This document shows positions 9,971-18,728 of a DNA stretch of 64,000 nt, piece after piece. The stretch is from contig JAFLDL010000016.1 in NCBI GenBank assembly GCA_017302435.1, positions 1 through 64,000 of the forward strand, written 5' to 3'. Below the pieces are notes generated by a model that searched no databases, was not told where the DNA came from, and saw nothing but the letters and a program-made list of their open reading frames with translations. Origin of the DNA: Candidatus Accumulibacter necessarius (GTDB lineage: Bacteria > Pseudomonadota > Gammaproteobacteria > Burkholderiales > Rhodocyclaceae). The translations under genes were made by a program, and so were the position numbers. Each line of letters opens with the position of its first letter. The first letter of the stretch is position 1.

Positions 9971-12802
9971 TCACTTCTGCTTTGCGGGTACGAAGTGCGC
10001 CACTGATTCGACGTCGTCGTTCAGGTCGCCGTTACGGAAAAGCAGGGGGACCGTATCGTTGGTCAGATAGCGCGGCAGCAGGTTCGAATACGACGGCGAA
10101 CCCGGGATGCCACTGGTTCCCCCGGGCCAGACCGACTCCGCGCGTACGCCCGGCGTACCAGCCCGAGCGACGAAGCGGTTGACTGGACCGCTGCTGAACA
10201 TGAACTCGTTTGCGCTCTGCGCCCGTGGGTCATGGTTGGATGCGTCCACGACACCAAAACCGCCGTCCGTCGGGAAGCCCGGCAAGGCATCGCCCAAGGG
10301 ATTCGTGCCCGGGGAGGGTAGGTTGAAACCGCCACCCAGCGGATGCTCGAACACGATGCGATGGAGCTTGCCCCACAGGTAGTCGTCCAGGTTCGTCGAG
10401 CCACCGAATGCCAGAGCAAACTCGTTGCCTGCGAGACGCGTCAACGCGTCGGCTACGCTTTTCAGAATCATGATGTCGCGTCTGTCCTCGGCTGAAGCCG
10501 CTGGCGCGTTGAAGAAGTTTACGCCGGAGGCCCCGATGCCAGGCTGCGGTCGCTCGAACAGGCTCTTCAGGGCGGTCATCGCCAACTGGCTACCCGGCCT
10601 TGGCAGGGTTACCCCCGGTGGCAGCGGAACGCCGTCGAGCGTGGCGTCGATCGTGTTTTTGATGAACTGTCCGCGCCAGACGCTGTAGAGCGTCGCCGCG
10701 ACGCTGTTGGCTTTCTCGCTATCGGTGGGCGAGGCGAGCGAGCCGTTGTCGTCGGCTGCGTCATACCCTTGCTCAATCCCGGTCGGAGCGGTGTAGTCCC
10801 ATGACGCGAGCCTGGCAACGACCGCCTGGATGCCTGGTTGAGAGGCAAGATATTTCAGTACAAGGTCGCTGGAAGCCACGCCACGGGCGAGTGCTTGCCG
10901 GATCAGTGGAACGAAATACGATGCGTCCGGCAGGACGACATCCGCTTGAATCCTCTGCATGTCCTCGAAGGAGACCGATCCACGACGCTGCTGAAGCTCT
11001 CTCTGGATGAGTTCGGTGATGCGCTGGGCGCGCAAGCCAAAATCGTAGCCCGCATTGAGATAATAGAGGCCTCCTCCCGGACGAAGCTGATTGAGCGGAT
11101 CATTGTCCAGTACCGTCCCAGCCGGATCGTTGTTGGCATTGACGAAAAAGCCGGCGGGTGGGTTGATCAGGTGGGGCATCTCGGCTGCAGGCAGGATCTC
11201 GTAGGGAATCGCCTGACCCGGCTGAGGGTTCTGCATCGGCAGCCATTCGTTCCCGCCGCTACCGTTACGGATGAACCACGGCGGCAGTCCAGCAACCGCG
11301 CTGGCCTGCAAGTCTTCGCGTAAAGGCACCTCTGATGCTGCGAAATACGCGATGTTGCCTTGAATATCGGCGTAGGCAAAATTCTGCGTCCCTGAGTCGA
11401 GCCACTGCAAGCCCCGCTGGAAGTCGTTCAGGTTGCGCGCACGGTTCCATGTCAACAAGGTATCCAGCTCACGCGTGCCGCTGAAGCCCGTGTATTGCAC
11501 GCTGAGCGCCACACCCGTTGCCGGGTCGAGTTGCACGATCGGCCCTTTGTTCCGTCGCGGAACAATCAGCGTCGCGGCTGGGATGGGTCCTCCCGGAGGC
11601 ACTGGGACTACGTTGCCGTTGCCAACGTTCACCCGATAGGTCTCCGGAATCGGAATGATCCACTCACGATTCCCTTGGTAAACTGTGCTCAGCCCGCTAG
11701 GTGAACTGGGATCGGGTACGAGCTGTTCCTGATAAACGTCGGTAACGTCCAGCGGACTGACCGTGGCGCCCCAGGCGATGTGCCGGTTGTGCCCGACAAC
11801 CACGAAAGGTACGCCGGCAAAACCGCTACCCATGACATCGGCGGCGCCCGCAGTCAGATGGATCGGATAAAAGGTTGAGGGTTGGTCAAGGGCGAGGTGA
11901 GGATCGTTCGCCACCAGCGGCTCACCGCTCGGCGTGTAGCGACCGGAAATGGCCCACTGGTTCGAACCGGGGCGGTTGGACCGGTCGAGGCGATGCTTGA
12001 AGAACGGCAGGTTACGGATCTCATCGAGGTATTTCTTGCCGAGTTCGCTCGCCGGCTGAGTCGCACCGTCGGCGCGTGTCGCGTGCGGGCGCGGCGCGGT
12101 GGCACGACCCGCCGGAGCCATCGACGCGTCGGGAACCGTCGAGGCGGGATAGAAGGGTTGCGAGCGCCAGAGATCCTCACTGAACAACGTCGCGCCGGTA
12201 CCCGGACCGAGCACCGGATCGAATACCGCCGTGTAGGTCTGCAGCGCGATGGTGTTCTCGATGTCATCCAGGCCGAAAGACAAGCTAAACGATATCGACT
12301 TGGCAACGGTCATCGTATCCAGGTCTGTCCATTCCTGAAACTGCGTGATACCGAGGGCTTCGTACTCCGGGGGGAGTTGGGCATGTAACTTTACGTACGC
12401 GTTTACGCCTTCCGTATACGCGGCGATGGCTCGTCTTGTCTCGGAGGATACGACCACCAGCGATCGCTCTGCCGCACGCCGGATGCCGATCGTTCGCAAC
12501 TGCACGTCCGCAGGGAGTTCCGCGGGCCCGAGGAGTTCGGCGAGAGTTCCACTCGCCCGACGACGACTCACGTCTATCTGGAAAAGGCGATCCTGAGCGT
12601 GCACATACCCCTGCAGGAAGTAAAGATCGTGATCGTTGGCTGCCTTGATGTGGGCGATGCCGTAGGCGTCGCGAGTCACTTTAGACGCAGCGTGCAAGCC
12701 GGAAAGGTTGATCGGAGGGCCCTCATGGGGATTGTGGCCTCCGGCAGTTACCGAGGCCTGAGCGCTGAGTGCAAGCGCGATTGCGAGAATGGTGCGACGC
12801 AT
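9971..12802 (-). CDS. Penicillin acylase family N-terminal nucleophile hydrolase
   Basis: A 943-residue precursor with a Sec signal peptide (MRRTILAIALALSAQASVTA). The ATG at 12802 has AAAGGAGG 10 bases upstream and is preferred over the longer open frame. The protein follows the penicillin/acyl-homoserine lactone acylase plan: an alpha chain (DAYGIAHIKAANDHDLYFLQ), a linker, then GSNQWAISGRYTPSG, where the Ser becomes the N-terminal nucleophile of the beta chain after self-cleavage. It should act in the periplasm on amide bonds of acylated compounds. The family includes quorum-quenching acylases, but the substrate cannot be read here. It is monocistronic, with a hairpin after its stop. Confidence 0.88.
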   Translation of the reverse strand: MRRTILAIALALSAQASVTAGGHNPHEGPPINLSGLHAASKVTRDAYGIAHIKAANDHDLYFLQGYVHAQDRLFQIDVSRRRASGTLAELLGPAELPADVQLRTIGIRRAAERSLVVVSSETRRAIAAYTEGVNAYVKLHAQLPPEYEALGITQFQEWTDLDTMTVAKSISFSLSFGLDDIENTIALQTYTAVFDPVLGPGTGATLFSEDLWRSQPFYPASTVPDASMAPAGRATAPRPHATRADGATQPASELGKKYLDEIRNLPFFKHRLDRSNRPGSNQWAISGRYTPSGEPLVANDPHLALDQPSTFYPIHLTAGAADVMGSGFAGVPFVVVGHNRHIAWGATVSPLDVTDVYQEQLVPDPSSPSGLSTVYQGNREWIIPIPETYRVNVGNGNVVPVPPGGPIPAATLIVPRRNKGPIVQLDPATGVALSVQYTGFSGTRELDTLLTWNRARNLNDFQRGLQWLDSGTQNFAYADIQGNIAYFAASEVPLREDLQASAVAGLPPWFIRNGSGGNEWLPMQNPQPGQAIPYEILPAAEMPHLINPPAGFFVNANNDPAGTVLDNDPLNQLRPGGGLYYLNAGYDFGLRAQRITELIQRELQQRRGSVSFEDMQRIQADVVLPDASYFVPLIRQALARGVASSDLVLKYLASQPGIQAVVARLASWDYTAPTGIEQGYDAADDNGSLASPTDSEKANSVAATLYSVWRGQFIKNTIDATLDGVPLPPGVTLPRPGSQLAMTALKSLFERPQPGIGASGVNFFNAPAASAEDRRDIMILKSVADALTRLAGNEFALAFGGSTNLDDYLWGKLHRIVFEHPLGGGFNLPSPGTNPLGDALPGFPTDGGFGVVDASNHDPRAQSANEFMFSSGPVNRFVARAGTPGVRAESVWPGGTSGIPGSPSYSNLLPRYLTNDTVPLLFRNGDLNDDVESVAHFVPAKQK

Positions 12803-12989
12803 ACGATGAATGCCTCCTTTGTGTTTGGACGTCAACAATATTGCCCGTTCGGTATATGGGACGCCATTCCCGTCCGGCAGATCTGTCTGCCGCATCCAAG
12901 CGGTAGCGCCGCAGATCGAACTACCCCTGCCCTTGGCCAAGCGACCATATTCATTATAGGCGACGTTCCTGCAAGCCTGCATCCCGCAG

Positions 12990-13391
12990 GGACGATGTTC
13001 TTGCAGCTGGAAGCTTCAGGACCTGGACCGCCTCCTCGAAGAGGGGGATTTCGCCGACAACATGTAGCGGCTGGGAGAAAGGTCGGCAAGCGTGCTCAAT
13101 GCGAAAAACAGCTTGCTGATGCTGCTCAGCGACGGCGAGCTGGAAAGCGCGCGCATGCACGTCTGCGGCAGCTTCGGGCCGCTGCCCGCGGGCGCCTACA
13201 AGGAGTCCATCGGCAGCGGCGAGGGGATCGCGGGACGCGCAGTCGCGACCGGCAAGGCGGTGCTGATCGAGGACATCCTGCGATCCGAATTTGCGCCGTC
13301 GGCGTGGCGTGCAGATGATCGGCGCAAGAGCCTGCTCTGCTCGCCAGTCCCTATGTCACCCTCAGAGCAGCCGAGATGGTTGATGAAGTAA
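12990..13391 (+). pseudogene. GAF-domain sensor fragment
   Basis: The frame LEASQ-like, DLDRLLEEGDFADNM is broken by TAG (about 13066) and continues as SVLNAKNSLLMLLSDGELES, SIGSGEGIAGRAVATGKAVL and IEDILRSEFAP. The GSGEGIAGRAVATG block is the typical core of a GAF domain from sigma-54 activators or histidine kinases. Frame and sequence degenerate after RSEFAP and no output domain follows. The fragment looks like a deleted regulator. The ATG at 13092 could start a 99-residue protein, but it would cover only part of one domain. Confidence 0.55.
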
Positions 13392-13526
13392 TTGCCGGGT
13401 GGCGGCAGCGCTCCGGCCATGAAGTTCTCGGATCCGTTCGGGTATTGGTCGGGGCCCTCGCTGGCTAGCGCGGTCGGATTGGTCAGGACCGCGGGCAGGG
13501 CAACGAGCAGACGCTTTTGCAGCAGG

Positions 13527-15149
13527 TTATTCTTTCTCCGTTGTCCCCTTGCCGGTGTCCGGCAGTGGCACCATGATCGCCTGCCCCGGTGGCGAACAGC
13601 CCGCATCACAGCAGCGGCCCGGTTGGCGGTTGCGGCTGATTGGACGTGATTCGTCGTGCAGCACGCCGCGGTCGAGCAGTCTTTCGACCAGTTCCACCTT
13701 GCTGCCCAGCGGGTAGTTGCGCCAGATCTCCTGCTTCATCGCCGCGGGCGAGCCGCCGCCGTGCAGGCTGATCACCGAGTACCAGCCGCCCTGATACGAG
13801 GCAGTCAGGTCTTCGATGAAGCGGGCGACCTCGATCCGCTTGTCGTAGGGCACATCCGGGTTGGCGCGCAGCACCTCGGCAAGCGTCGCAGCGGTCGCCG
13901 GATTGTGGTCCTCGTCGGGTCCGGGCAGGGCGACGATCAGTCCGCCCGATACTTCGTGCGCCAGGCGATGCATGTCGTAGATCTGGGTGGCGAGCAGTAG
14001 CTTGCCGATGTTGGCGAATACCGGTTCGGGCATGAAGCTGCCGCTGTATGGATCCGCGGTGCCATAGACGCTGGCGGCGACGCCGCAGGCGAAAAAGCCT
14101 TCGGTGATCTTGATCAGTTCGACCATTGGTTCCCGCAGGCTGGCCTTGCGGCCCGGGTCAAAGCCGTTGGCTTCGCACATCAGGGCGCCGGCACCGATCA
14201 GCAGGTCGCCAAAACCGGCGCGGGCGGCAATGCAGCTGTGGCGATGGTGGGTCGCGTAGTGGTAGGTCAGTGATCCGGAATGCTCCCACTCGCCAGCGAA
14301 AAATACCCGCTCCCACGGGACGAACACCCGCTCGAAGACGAGCACCGCGGTCGATTGACCGTAGCGCCTCGAGAACAGCGCGGCGCCGTGTTCCAGTTTC
14401 TCACCGGGGCGGCCTGCCGGGCGCGCGACGATCGTCAGCCCGGGGGCGTCGACCGGCACCGCGCAGCAGACGGCAAAGTCGGCATCCGCTGGCCCCATGT
14501 GGCGGCCGGGCATGACCAGAAACTCGTGCATGTACGGCGCACCGGTAACGATGGCTTTGGTTCCCGAGATGATGATTCCCGTCGCCTGGCGATCGACGAC
14601 GTGGACATAGGTGTCGGGGTTGGCTTGTTGGTGGGGACGCAGCGAGCGGTCGCCCTTGGCGTCAGTCATCGCGATGCCGAGCGACAGATCCCGCTCCTGC
14701 ACGTCGGCGAGGTAGGCCGAGAAGCGTGCCCGATGCTCGTTGCTGCCGCGGGCGTCGTCGATCCTGGCGCTGACCTGATGGATCGCGTTCAGCGCATCGT
14801 GCGCCAGATAGCGCTGTGCGCAACCGGTCTCCTGACACAGAACGCGCACTGCTTCCAGCTTGTTCAACAGATCGCCGGCAGCTTCGTTGATGTGCAGCAT
14901 GCGATTGACTACGCGGCCAGCAGCCGTTTGCACTGCCGTCATCAGCGGCGCTTTTGCCGCATCGAGGGCAAAATCGTAGGTGACTGCCAGCGCGTTGATT
15001 CCCGGCTGCAGAGTTGGCGCGTCGGCAACCGACTCGATCAACTGGCCATCGACATAGACCTTCGGCGTGTAGCGCCGCAGGGATTCACGGTACTCGGCGC
15101 CACTCAATAGTTTGCCGCGGGGTGTGGTGCCGGTTTGTGTGCTGTTCAT
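13527..15149 (-). CDS. 4-hydroxyphenylacetate 3-hydroxylase / 4-hydroxybutyryl-CoA dehydratase family protein
   Basis: A 540-residue protein of the HpaB/AbfD flavin-dependent family (acyl-CoA dehydrogenase-like fold): N-terminal LLSGAEYRESLRRYTPKVYV, central AIVTGAPYMHEFLVMPGR, and HHRHSCIAARAGFGDLLIGA. In true 4-hydroxybutyryl-CoA dehydratase a [4Fe-4S] cluster is held by three Cys and one His (C99, C103, H292, C299 in the Clostridium enzyme, from memory). Here the first pair reads CAQRY, so the second Cys is Tyr, and the position of the last Cys is Ala. A dehydratase of that type is therefore unlikely and a flavin monooxygenase-like role more likely. A Cys-containing tail (CCDAGCSPPG) is unusual. 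It is transcribed alone. Confidence 0.8.
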   Translation of the reverse strand: MNSTQTGTTPRGKLLSGAEYRESLRRYTPKVYVDGQLIESVADAPTLQPGINALAVTYDFALDAAKAPLMTAVQTAAGRVVNRMLHINEAAGDLLNKLEAVRVLCQETGCAQRYLAHDALNAIHQVSARIDDARGSNEHRARFSAYLADVQERDLSLGIAMTDAKGDRSLRPHQQANPDTYVHVVDRQATGIIISGTKAIVTGAPYMHEFLVMPGRHMGPADADFAVCCAVPVDAPGLTIVARPAGRPGEKLEHGAALFSRRYGQSTAVLVFERVFVPWERVFFAGEWEHSGSLTYHYATHHRHSCIAARAGFGDLLIGAGALMCEANGFDPGRKASLREPMVELIKITEGFFACGVAASVYGTADPYSGSFMPEPVFANIGKLLLATQIYDMHRLAHEVSGGLIVALPGPDEDHNPATAATLAEVLRANPDVPYDKRIEVARFIEDLTASYQGGWYSVISLHGGGSPAAMKQEIWRNYPLGSKVELVERLLDRGVLHDESRPISRNRQPGRCCDAGCSPPGQAIMVPLPDTGKGTTEKE

Positions 15150-15264
15150 TCAGGCTCCTGAGTGGCTTTCGATCGAGGAGGATCTCGCCGCGGTAAAGCT
15201 TTGCCGCGCTCCGGCGGCGGCGTCGGGAGACAAGATGCCTTTTTCGTCAGCGCGAGCCCCCGAA

Positions 15265-17106
15265 CTACCCCTCGCGCGCTGCCCTTCGGCGCTCGTTGTC
15301 GGTGAGCAGGCGCTTGCGGATCCGGATGCTCTTGGGCGTGATTTCGACGAGTTCGTCGTCGTCGATGAACTCGACCGCCGACTCCAGCGTCAGCGCCACC
15401 GGGGGTACCAGGCGGACCGCCTCGTCGGTTCCCGAGGCGCGCACGTTGGTCAGTTGCTTTCCCTTGATTGGATTGACGACGAGGTCGTTCTCGCGGCTGT
15501 GGATGCCGATCACCATGCCCTCGTAGAGCTTGTCGCCGGGTACGGTGAACATCCGGCCACGATCCTGCAGTTTCCACAGCGCATAAGCCACGGCTTCACC
15601 CTTTTCGGCCGAAATCAGGACGCCGTTGCGGCGGCCAGGGATATCGGCCTTGAGTGGGGCGTACTCGTCAAAAACGTGGCTCATCAGCCCGGTGCCGCGG
15701 GTCATGTTGAGGAACTCGCCCTGGAAGCCGATCAGGCCGCGTGCCGGGATCCGGTATTCGAGACGGACGCGGCCGCGCCCATCGGCAGACATGTCCTGCA
15801 ATTCGCCGCGCCGATAGCCGAGGGCTTCCATGACGGCGCCCTGGTGCGATTCCTCGACGTCGAGCGTCAGCATTTCGTAGGGCTCGCACGGCTCGCCTTC
15901 AATCTCCTTGACGATCACTCGCGGGCGCCCGACCGCCAGTTCGTAGCCTTCACGACGCATGGTTTCGAGCAGGATCGTCAGATGCAGTTCGCCACGTCCG
16001 GAGACCAGGAAACTGTCGGTGTCGGTGGTTTCCTCGACGCGCAGCGCCATGTTGGTCAGCAGTTCCTTGCGCAGGCGCTCGCCAATCTGTCGACTGGTGA
16101 CGAACTTGCCTTCGGTGCCGGCGTATGGCGAGTTGTTGACCATGAAGGTCATGTTCAGCGTTGGCTCGTCGATCCGCAGCATCGGCAGCGCTTCGGGCTT
16201 TTCGGTATCGGTGAGCGTGCAGCCGATCGACAGGTCGTCGATTCCCGTCACCAGCACGATATCGCCGGCGACCGCTTCGTCCAGGGGTACCCGTTCAAGA
16301 CCGCGGAAACCGAACACCTGCCCCACCTTGGCTGTCTTCGGCGGGCCATGCTCGAACCTGCCTTCCGCGTCCGCCTGTCCGTACATCACGATCACCTGTT
16401 GCGCCGGCTTCAGGCGCCCGCGCTGCAGGCGGCCGATGCCGATGCGCCCGACATAGCTCGAGTAATCGAGCGCCGAGATCTGGAGTTGTAGCGGCCCATC
16501 GATTTCAATGGCGTGCGGTGGCGGAACGTGCTTGAGGATCGTCTCGAACATCGGTCGCATGTCGGGCGATGGCTGCGCCAGATCCAGGGTCGCGTAGCCG
16601 TTGATGGCCGAGGCGTAAATCACCGGGAAATCGAGTTGGTCGTCGTTTGCACCGAGCTTGTCGAAGAGGTCGAAAGTGTGGTCAACGACCCAGTCCGGTC
16701 GTGCGCCGTCGCGGTCGATCTTGTTGACCACGACGATCGGCTGCAGTCCGAGCGCGAGGGCCTTCTTGGTCACGAAGCGGGTTTGCGGCATCGGTCCCTC
16801 AACGGCGTCGACCAGCAGCAGGACCCCGTCCACCATCGACAGCACACGTTCGACTTCGCCACCGAAGTCGGCGTGCCCCGGCGTATCGACGATGTTGATA
16901 TGAATGCCGGCATAGTCGACGGCCAGATTCTTCGCCAGGATGGTGATGCCGCGCTCCTTCTCAAGCTCGTTCGAATCCATCATCCGCTCGGTGATGTGCT
17001 GGTGAGCAGAAAAGCTGCCCGCCTGGACCAGCAACTTGTCCACCAGGGTGGTTTTGCCATGGTCGACGTGAGCGATGATGGCGATGTTGCGGACGGCGCG
17101 GGACAT
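15265..17106 (-). CDS. typA: Ribosome-associated GTPase TypA/BipA
   Basis: A 613-residue translational GTPase of the EF-G-like family that binds the ribosome and helps 50S assembly and stress or low-temperature growth. Visible: G1 AHVDHGKTT, the switch region ERGITI, G3 [15 protein letters not shown]4 [12 protein letters not shown], the domain 5-like stretch [16 protein letters not shown] and the C-terminal domain with [19 protein letters not shown] and [13 protein letters not shown]. The length is standard. The start [20 protein letters not shown] is the usual N-terminus. No operon partner is evident. Confidence 0.97.
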   Translation of the reverse strand: MSRAVRNIAIIAHVDHGKTTLVDKLLVQAGSFSAHQHITERMMDSNELEKERGITILAKNLAVDYAGIHINIVDTPGHADFGGEVERVLSMVDGVLLLVDAVEGPMPQTRFVTKKALALGLQPIVVVNKIDRDGARPDWVVDHTFDLFDKLGANDDQLDFPVIYASAINGYATLDLAQPSPDMRPMFETILKHVPPPHAIEIDGPLQLQISALDYSSYVGRIGIGRLQRGRLKPAQQVIVMYGQADAEGRFEHGPPKTAKVGQVFGFRGLERVPLDEAVAGDIVLVTGIDDLSIGCTLTDTEKPEALPMLRIDEPTLNMTFMVNNSPYAGTEGKFVTSRQIGERLRKELLTNMALRVEETTDTDSFLVSGRGELHLTILLETMRREGYELAVGRPRVIVKEIEGEPCEPYEMLTLDVEESHQGAVMEALGYRRGELQDMSADGRGRVRLEYRIPARGLIGFQGEFLNMTRGTGLMSHVFDEYAPLKADIPGRRNGVLISAEKGEAVAYALWKLQDRGRMFTVPGDKLYEGMVIGIHSRENDLVVNPIKGKQLTNVRASGTDEAVRLVPPVALTLESAVEFIDDDELVEITPKSIRIRKRLLTDNERRRAAREG

Positions 17107-17204
17107 ATCGGGTCAAGCCTTTGAAGAAGGGCGGCTATTCTAGCACAGGCAGGGTGCCGCCTGTTGCGCCGCAAAAAGGCCGTTGCCGGACGCGGCTTTG
17201 CGGC

Positions 17205-17591
17205 CTAGGCTGGCTGGTTGCGCATGAAATCGGCCGTGTTGAAGAATGCATTGAGCAGCTGTTCGCGCAATGCCGCTTCGATACCGACCGCTTCCATCGC
17301 CAGGAACATGCAGGCGACCCACTGGTCGCGCTCGTCTTCACCGATGGCAAAGGGCATGTGTCGGCGGCGCAGCATTGGATGCCCAACGTTCTGCACGTAG
17401 AGGTCCGGGCCGCCGAGCCAGCCGGAAAGAAACATGAACAGCTTGTCGCGAGACGACTGCAAGTCGGCCGGGTGCAAGGCACGAATCGTGGCGAACTGGG
17501 GAACGGTATCCATGAGTTCGTAGAAACGGTCGCATAGCGTGGCCAGCATGCGCTCGCCGCCGATGAGGATGTAGGGGGTCTGCTCCTGCAT
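17205..17591 (-). CDS. Group II truncated haemoglobin
   Basis: A 128-residue globin of the truncated 2-on-2 type. Features: a B10 Phe/Tyr region (RFYELMDTVP), the family motif LFMFLSGWLGGPDLY in the E helix/EF region and the proximal His F8 in HPMLRRRHMPF, followed by DQWVACMFLAM. Group II trHbs bind O2 or NO and serve in oxygen or reactive-nitrogen handling in the cytoplasm. The gene is on its own, upstream of and co-directional with typA. Confidence 0.92.
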   Translation of the reverse strand: MQEQTPYILIGGERMLATLCDRFYELMDTVPQFATIRALHPADLQSSRDKLFMFLSGWLGGPDLYVQNVGHPMLRRRHMPFAIGEDERDQWVACMFLAMEAVGIEAALREQLLNAFFNTADFMRNQPA

Positions 17592-17905
17592 GATTGGGCT
17601 CTTGTGCTGGTCAGAGGAGGCTGAATTCTAACTGTTGCGCGCTCGTCCTGCCGTGGGCGGGCGGTGCTGACTGAGCCGCAAGAGGGGAGCTGCTGCGGCA
17701 GCGTCGCGGTCGTCTGCTGCCCACTGTGCCGTTCATGTCAGGGGAGAATCCTCCTGTCGGGGGCGATATGTTGCGGCGCAGCAAAAAGCCTTGACAAACG
17801 CCAGTCGACAGATAGAATTGGATCTTCGCTGCGCTGCAGCAATTGACCTCGGATGGCGTGCAGGCTTGGCCGGGCTGTCGATTTCACGATCTCATGGAGG
17901 AGTCC
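17592..17905. other. Divergent intergenic region
   Basis: About 310 bases between the haemoglobin gene (minus) and the phasin-like gene (plus). It should hold promoters for both. I see no conserved operator. The ribosome binding site of the phasin-like gene (TGGAGGAG) is at its right end. Confidence 0.4.
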
Positions 17906-18235
17906 ATGTTCAATTTTCCGGAAAGGTTGACCCTTGCCAGTACGCTGGGTCTGGAAGCCGTCAGGACGATCCTCAGCACGTCGCTGGACGGTGTGAGTCG
18001 CCTGGCAGGCCTGAGCGTTCAGACGGCTCGTGCCTTCGCCGGGCGCGGCGCCAGGAACCTCGCCGCATTGTCGGAGGTCAGGGACCTGCACGGCCTTGCA
18101 GCAGTACAGACGCCGATGGTCATGGCTGCGGTGGATCAGTCGCTCGCCTACTCGCGGCGTGCGTACGAGATCTGCAGCGAGTCATCGCTTGCCTTGGTCA
18201 AGGTTCTGGATACCCATGTGACCGGCTCGGCTTGA
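17906..18235 (+). CDS. Phasin-like granule-associated protein
   Basis: A 109-residue amphipathic, helix-rich protein without a signal peptide: MFNFPERLTLASTLGLEAVR, TSLDGVSRLAGLSVQTARAF and VDQSLAYSRRAYEICSESS. The pattern of alternating Ala/Leu and charged residues and the SLAYSRRAYEI segment match short phasin_2-type proteins that coat polyhydroxyalkanoate granules. The ATG at 17906 has GGAGGAG just upstream and is chosen over the in-frame ATG at 17843. No phaC gene is in the window, so the granule role is inference from the family. Confidence 0.65.
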   Translation: MFNFPERLTLASTLGLEAVRTILSTSLDGVSRLAGLSVQTARAFAGRGARNLAALSEVRDLHGLAAVQTPMVMAAVDQSLAYSRRAYEICSESSLALVKVLDTHVTGSA

Positions 18236-18362
18236 CAGCCATGGGGCAGATGACCAGTGGTCGGCAGACGGCAGCAGAGCATACGGTGATTGCCAGAACT
18301 GCATCGGCGGCGCACACTGCAGTACCTTTCCCGTTAGCAAAGGCATTTTTGAGGGTAGTCAG

Positions 18363-18638
18363 ATGACCGAAACGATTGTTGCTTTCCTGAGAGCCAATGC
18401 TGAGCAGCTCGATGTCGACATGGCCGAGGCGCTCAACATTCCGCTTGCCGAGCTGCGCCAGGAGGTCGCTCGGCTGGCTGCATCGGGAGACGTGATCTGT
18501 TGCCGGGTCACGCGCTTCATTGATGGCCGGAAGATCGAGGGTATCAGTTGTCGCCTGTCGTGTGATCCACCGACCCCGGCCCGTGGGCGGAAGCCGGGCG
18601 TGAAGAAGGACGAGGATACGGAAGCCGGTCTGTTCTAG
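18363..18638 (+). CDS. Small winged-helix-like hypothetical protein
   Basis: A 91-residue protein: MTETIVAFLRANAEQLDVDM followed by AEALNIPLAELRQEVARLAA and SGDVICCRVTRFIDGRKIEG. A helix-turn-helix followed by a strand pair suggests a winged helix, and the C-terminus is lysine/proline rich. I do not know the family. It lies 127 bases after the phasin-like gene on the same strand. Function unknown; a DNA-binding regulator is possible. Confidence 0.55.
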   Translation: MTETIVAFLRANAEQLDVDMAEALNIPLAELRQEVARLAASGDVICCRVTRFIDGRKIEGISCRLSCDPPTPARGRKPGVKKDEDTEAGLF

Positions 18639-18728
18639 AGGCTTGTGTGGCGTGCGGCAGCGCTGAGCTGGTCGCCTGCGCTGCCCGCTGAGATTCACGG
18701 AATGGCCTTGACCCCGGTCGGACTGCAC

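Noticed and set aside
12599..13318. 239-codon plus-strand frame spanning the acylase start
   Set aside because: Begins antisense in the acylase signal peptide and reads the GAF fragment in the wrong frame; arginine-rich artefact.
15112..16491. 459-codon plus-strand frame
   Set aside because: Lies antisense inside typA, which is certain.
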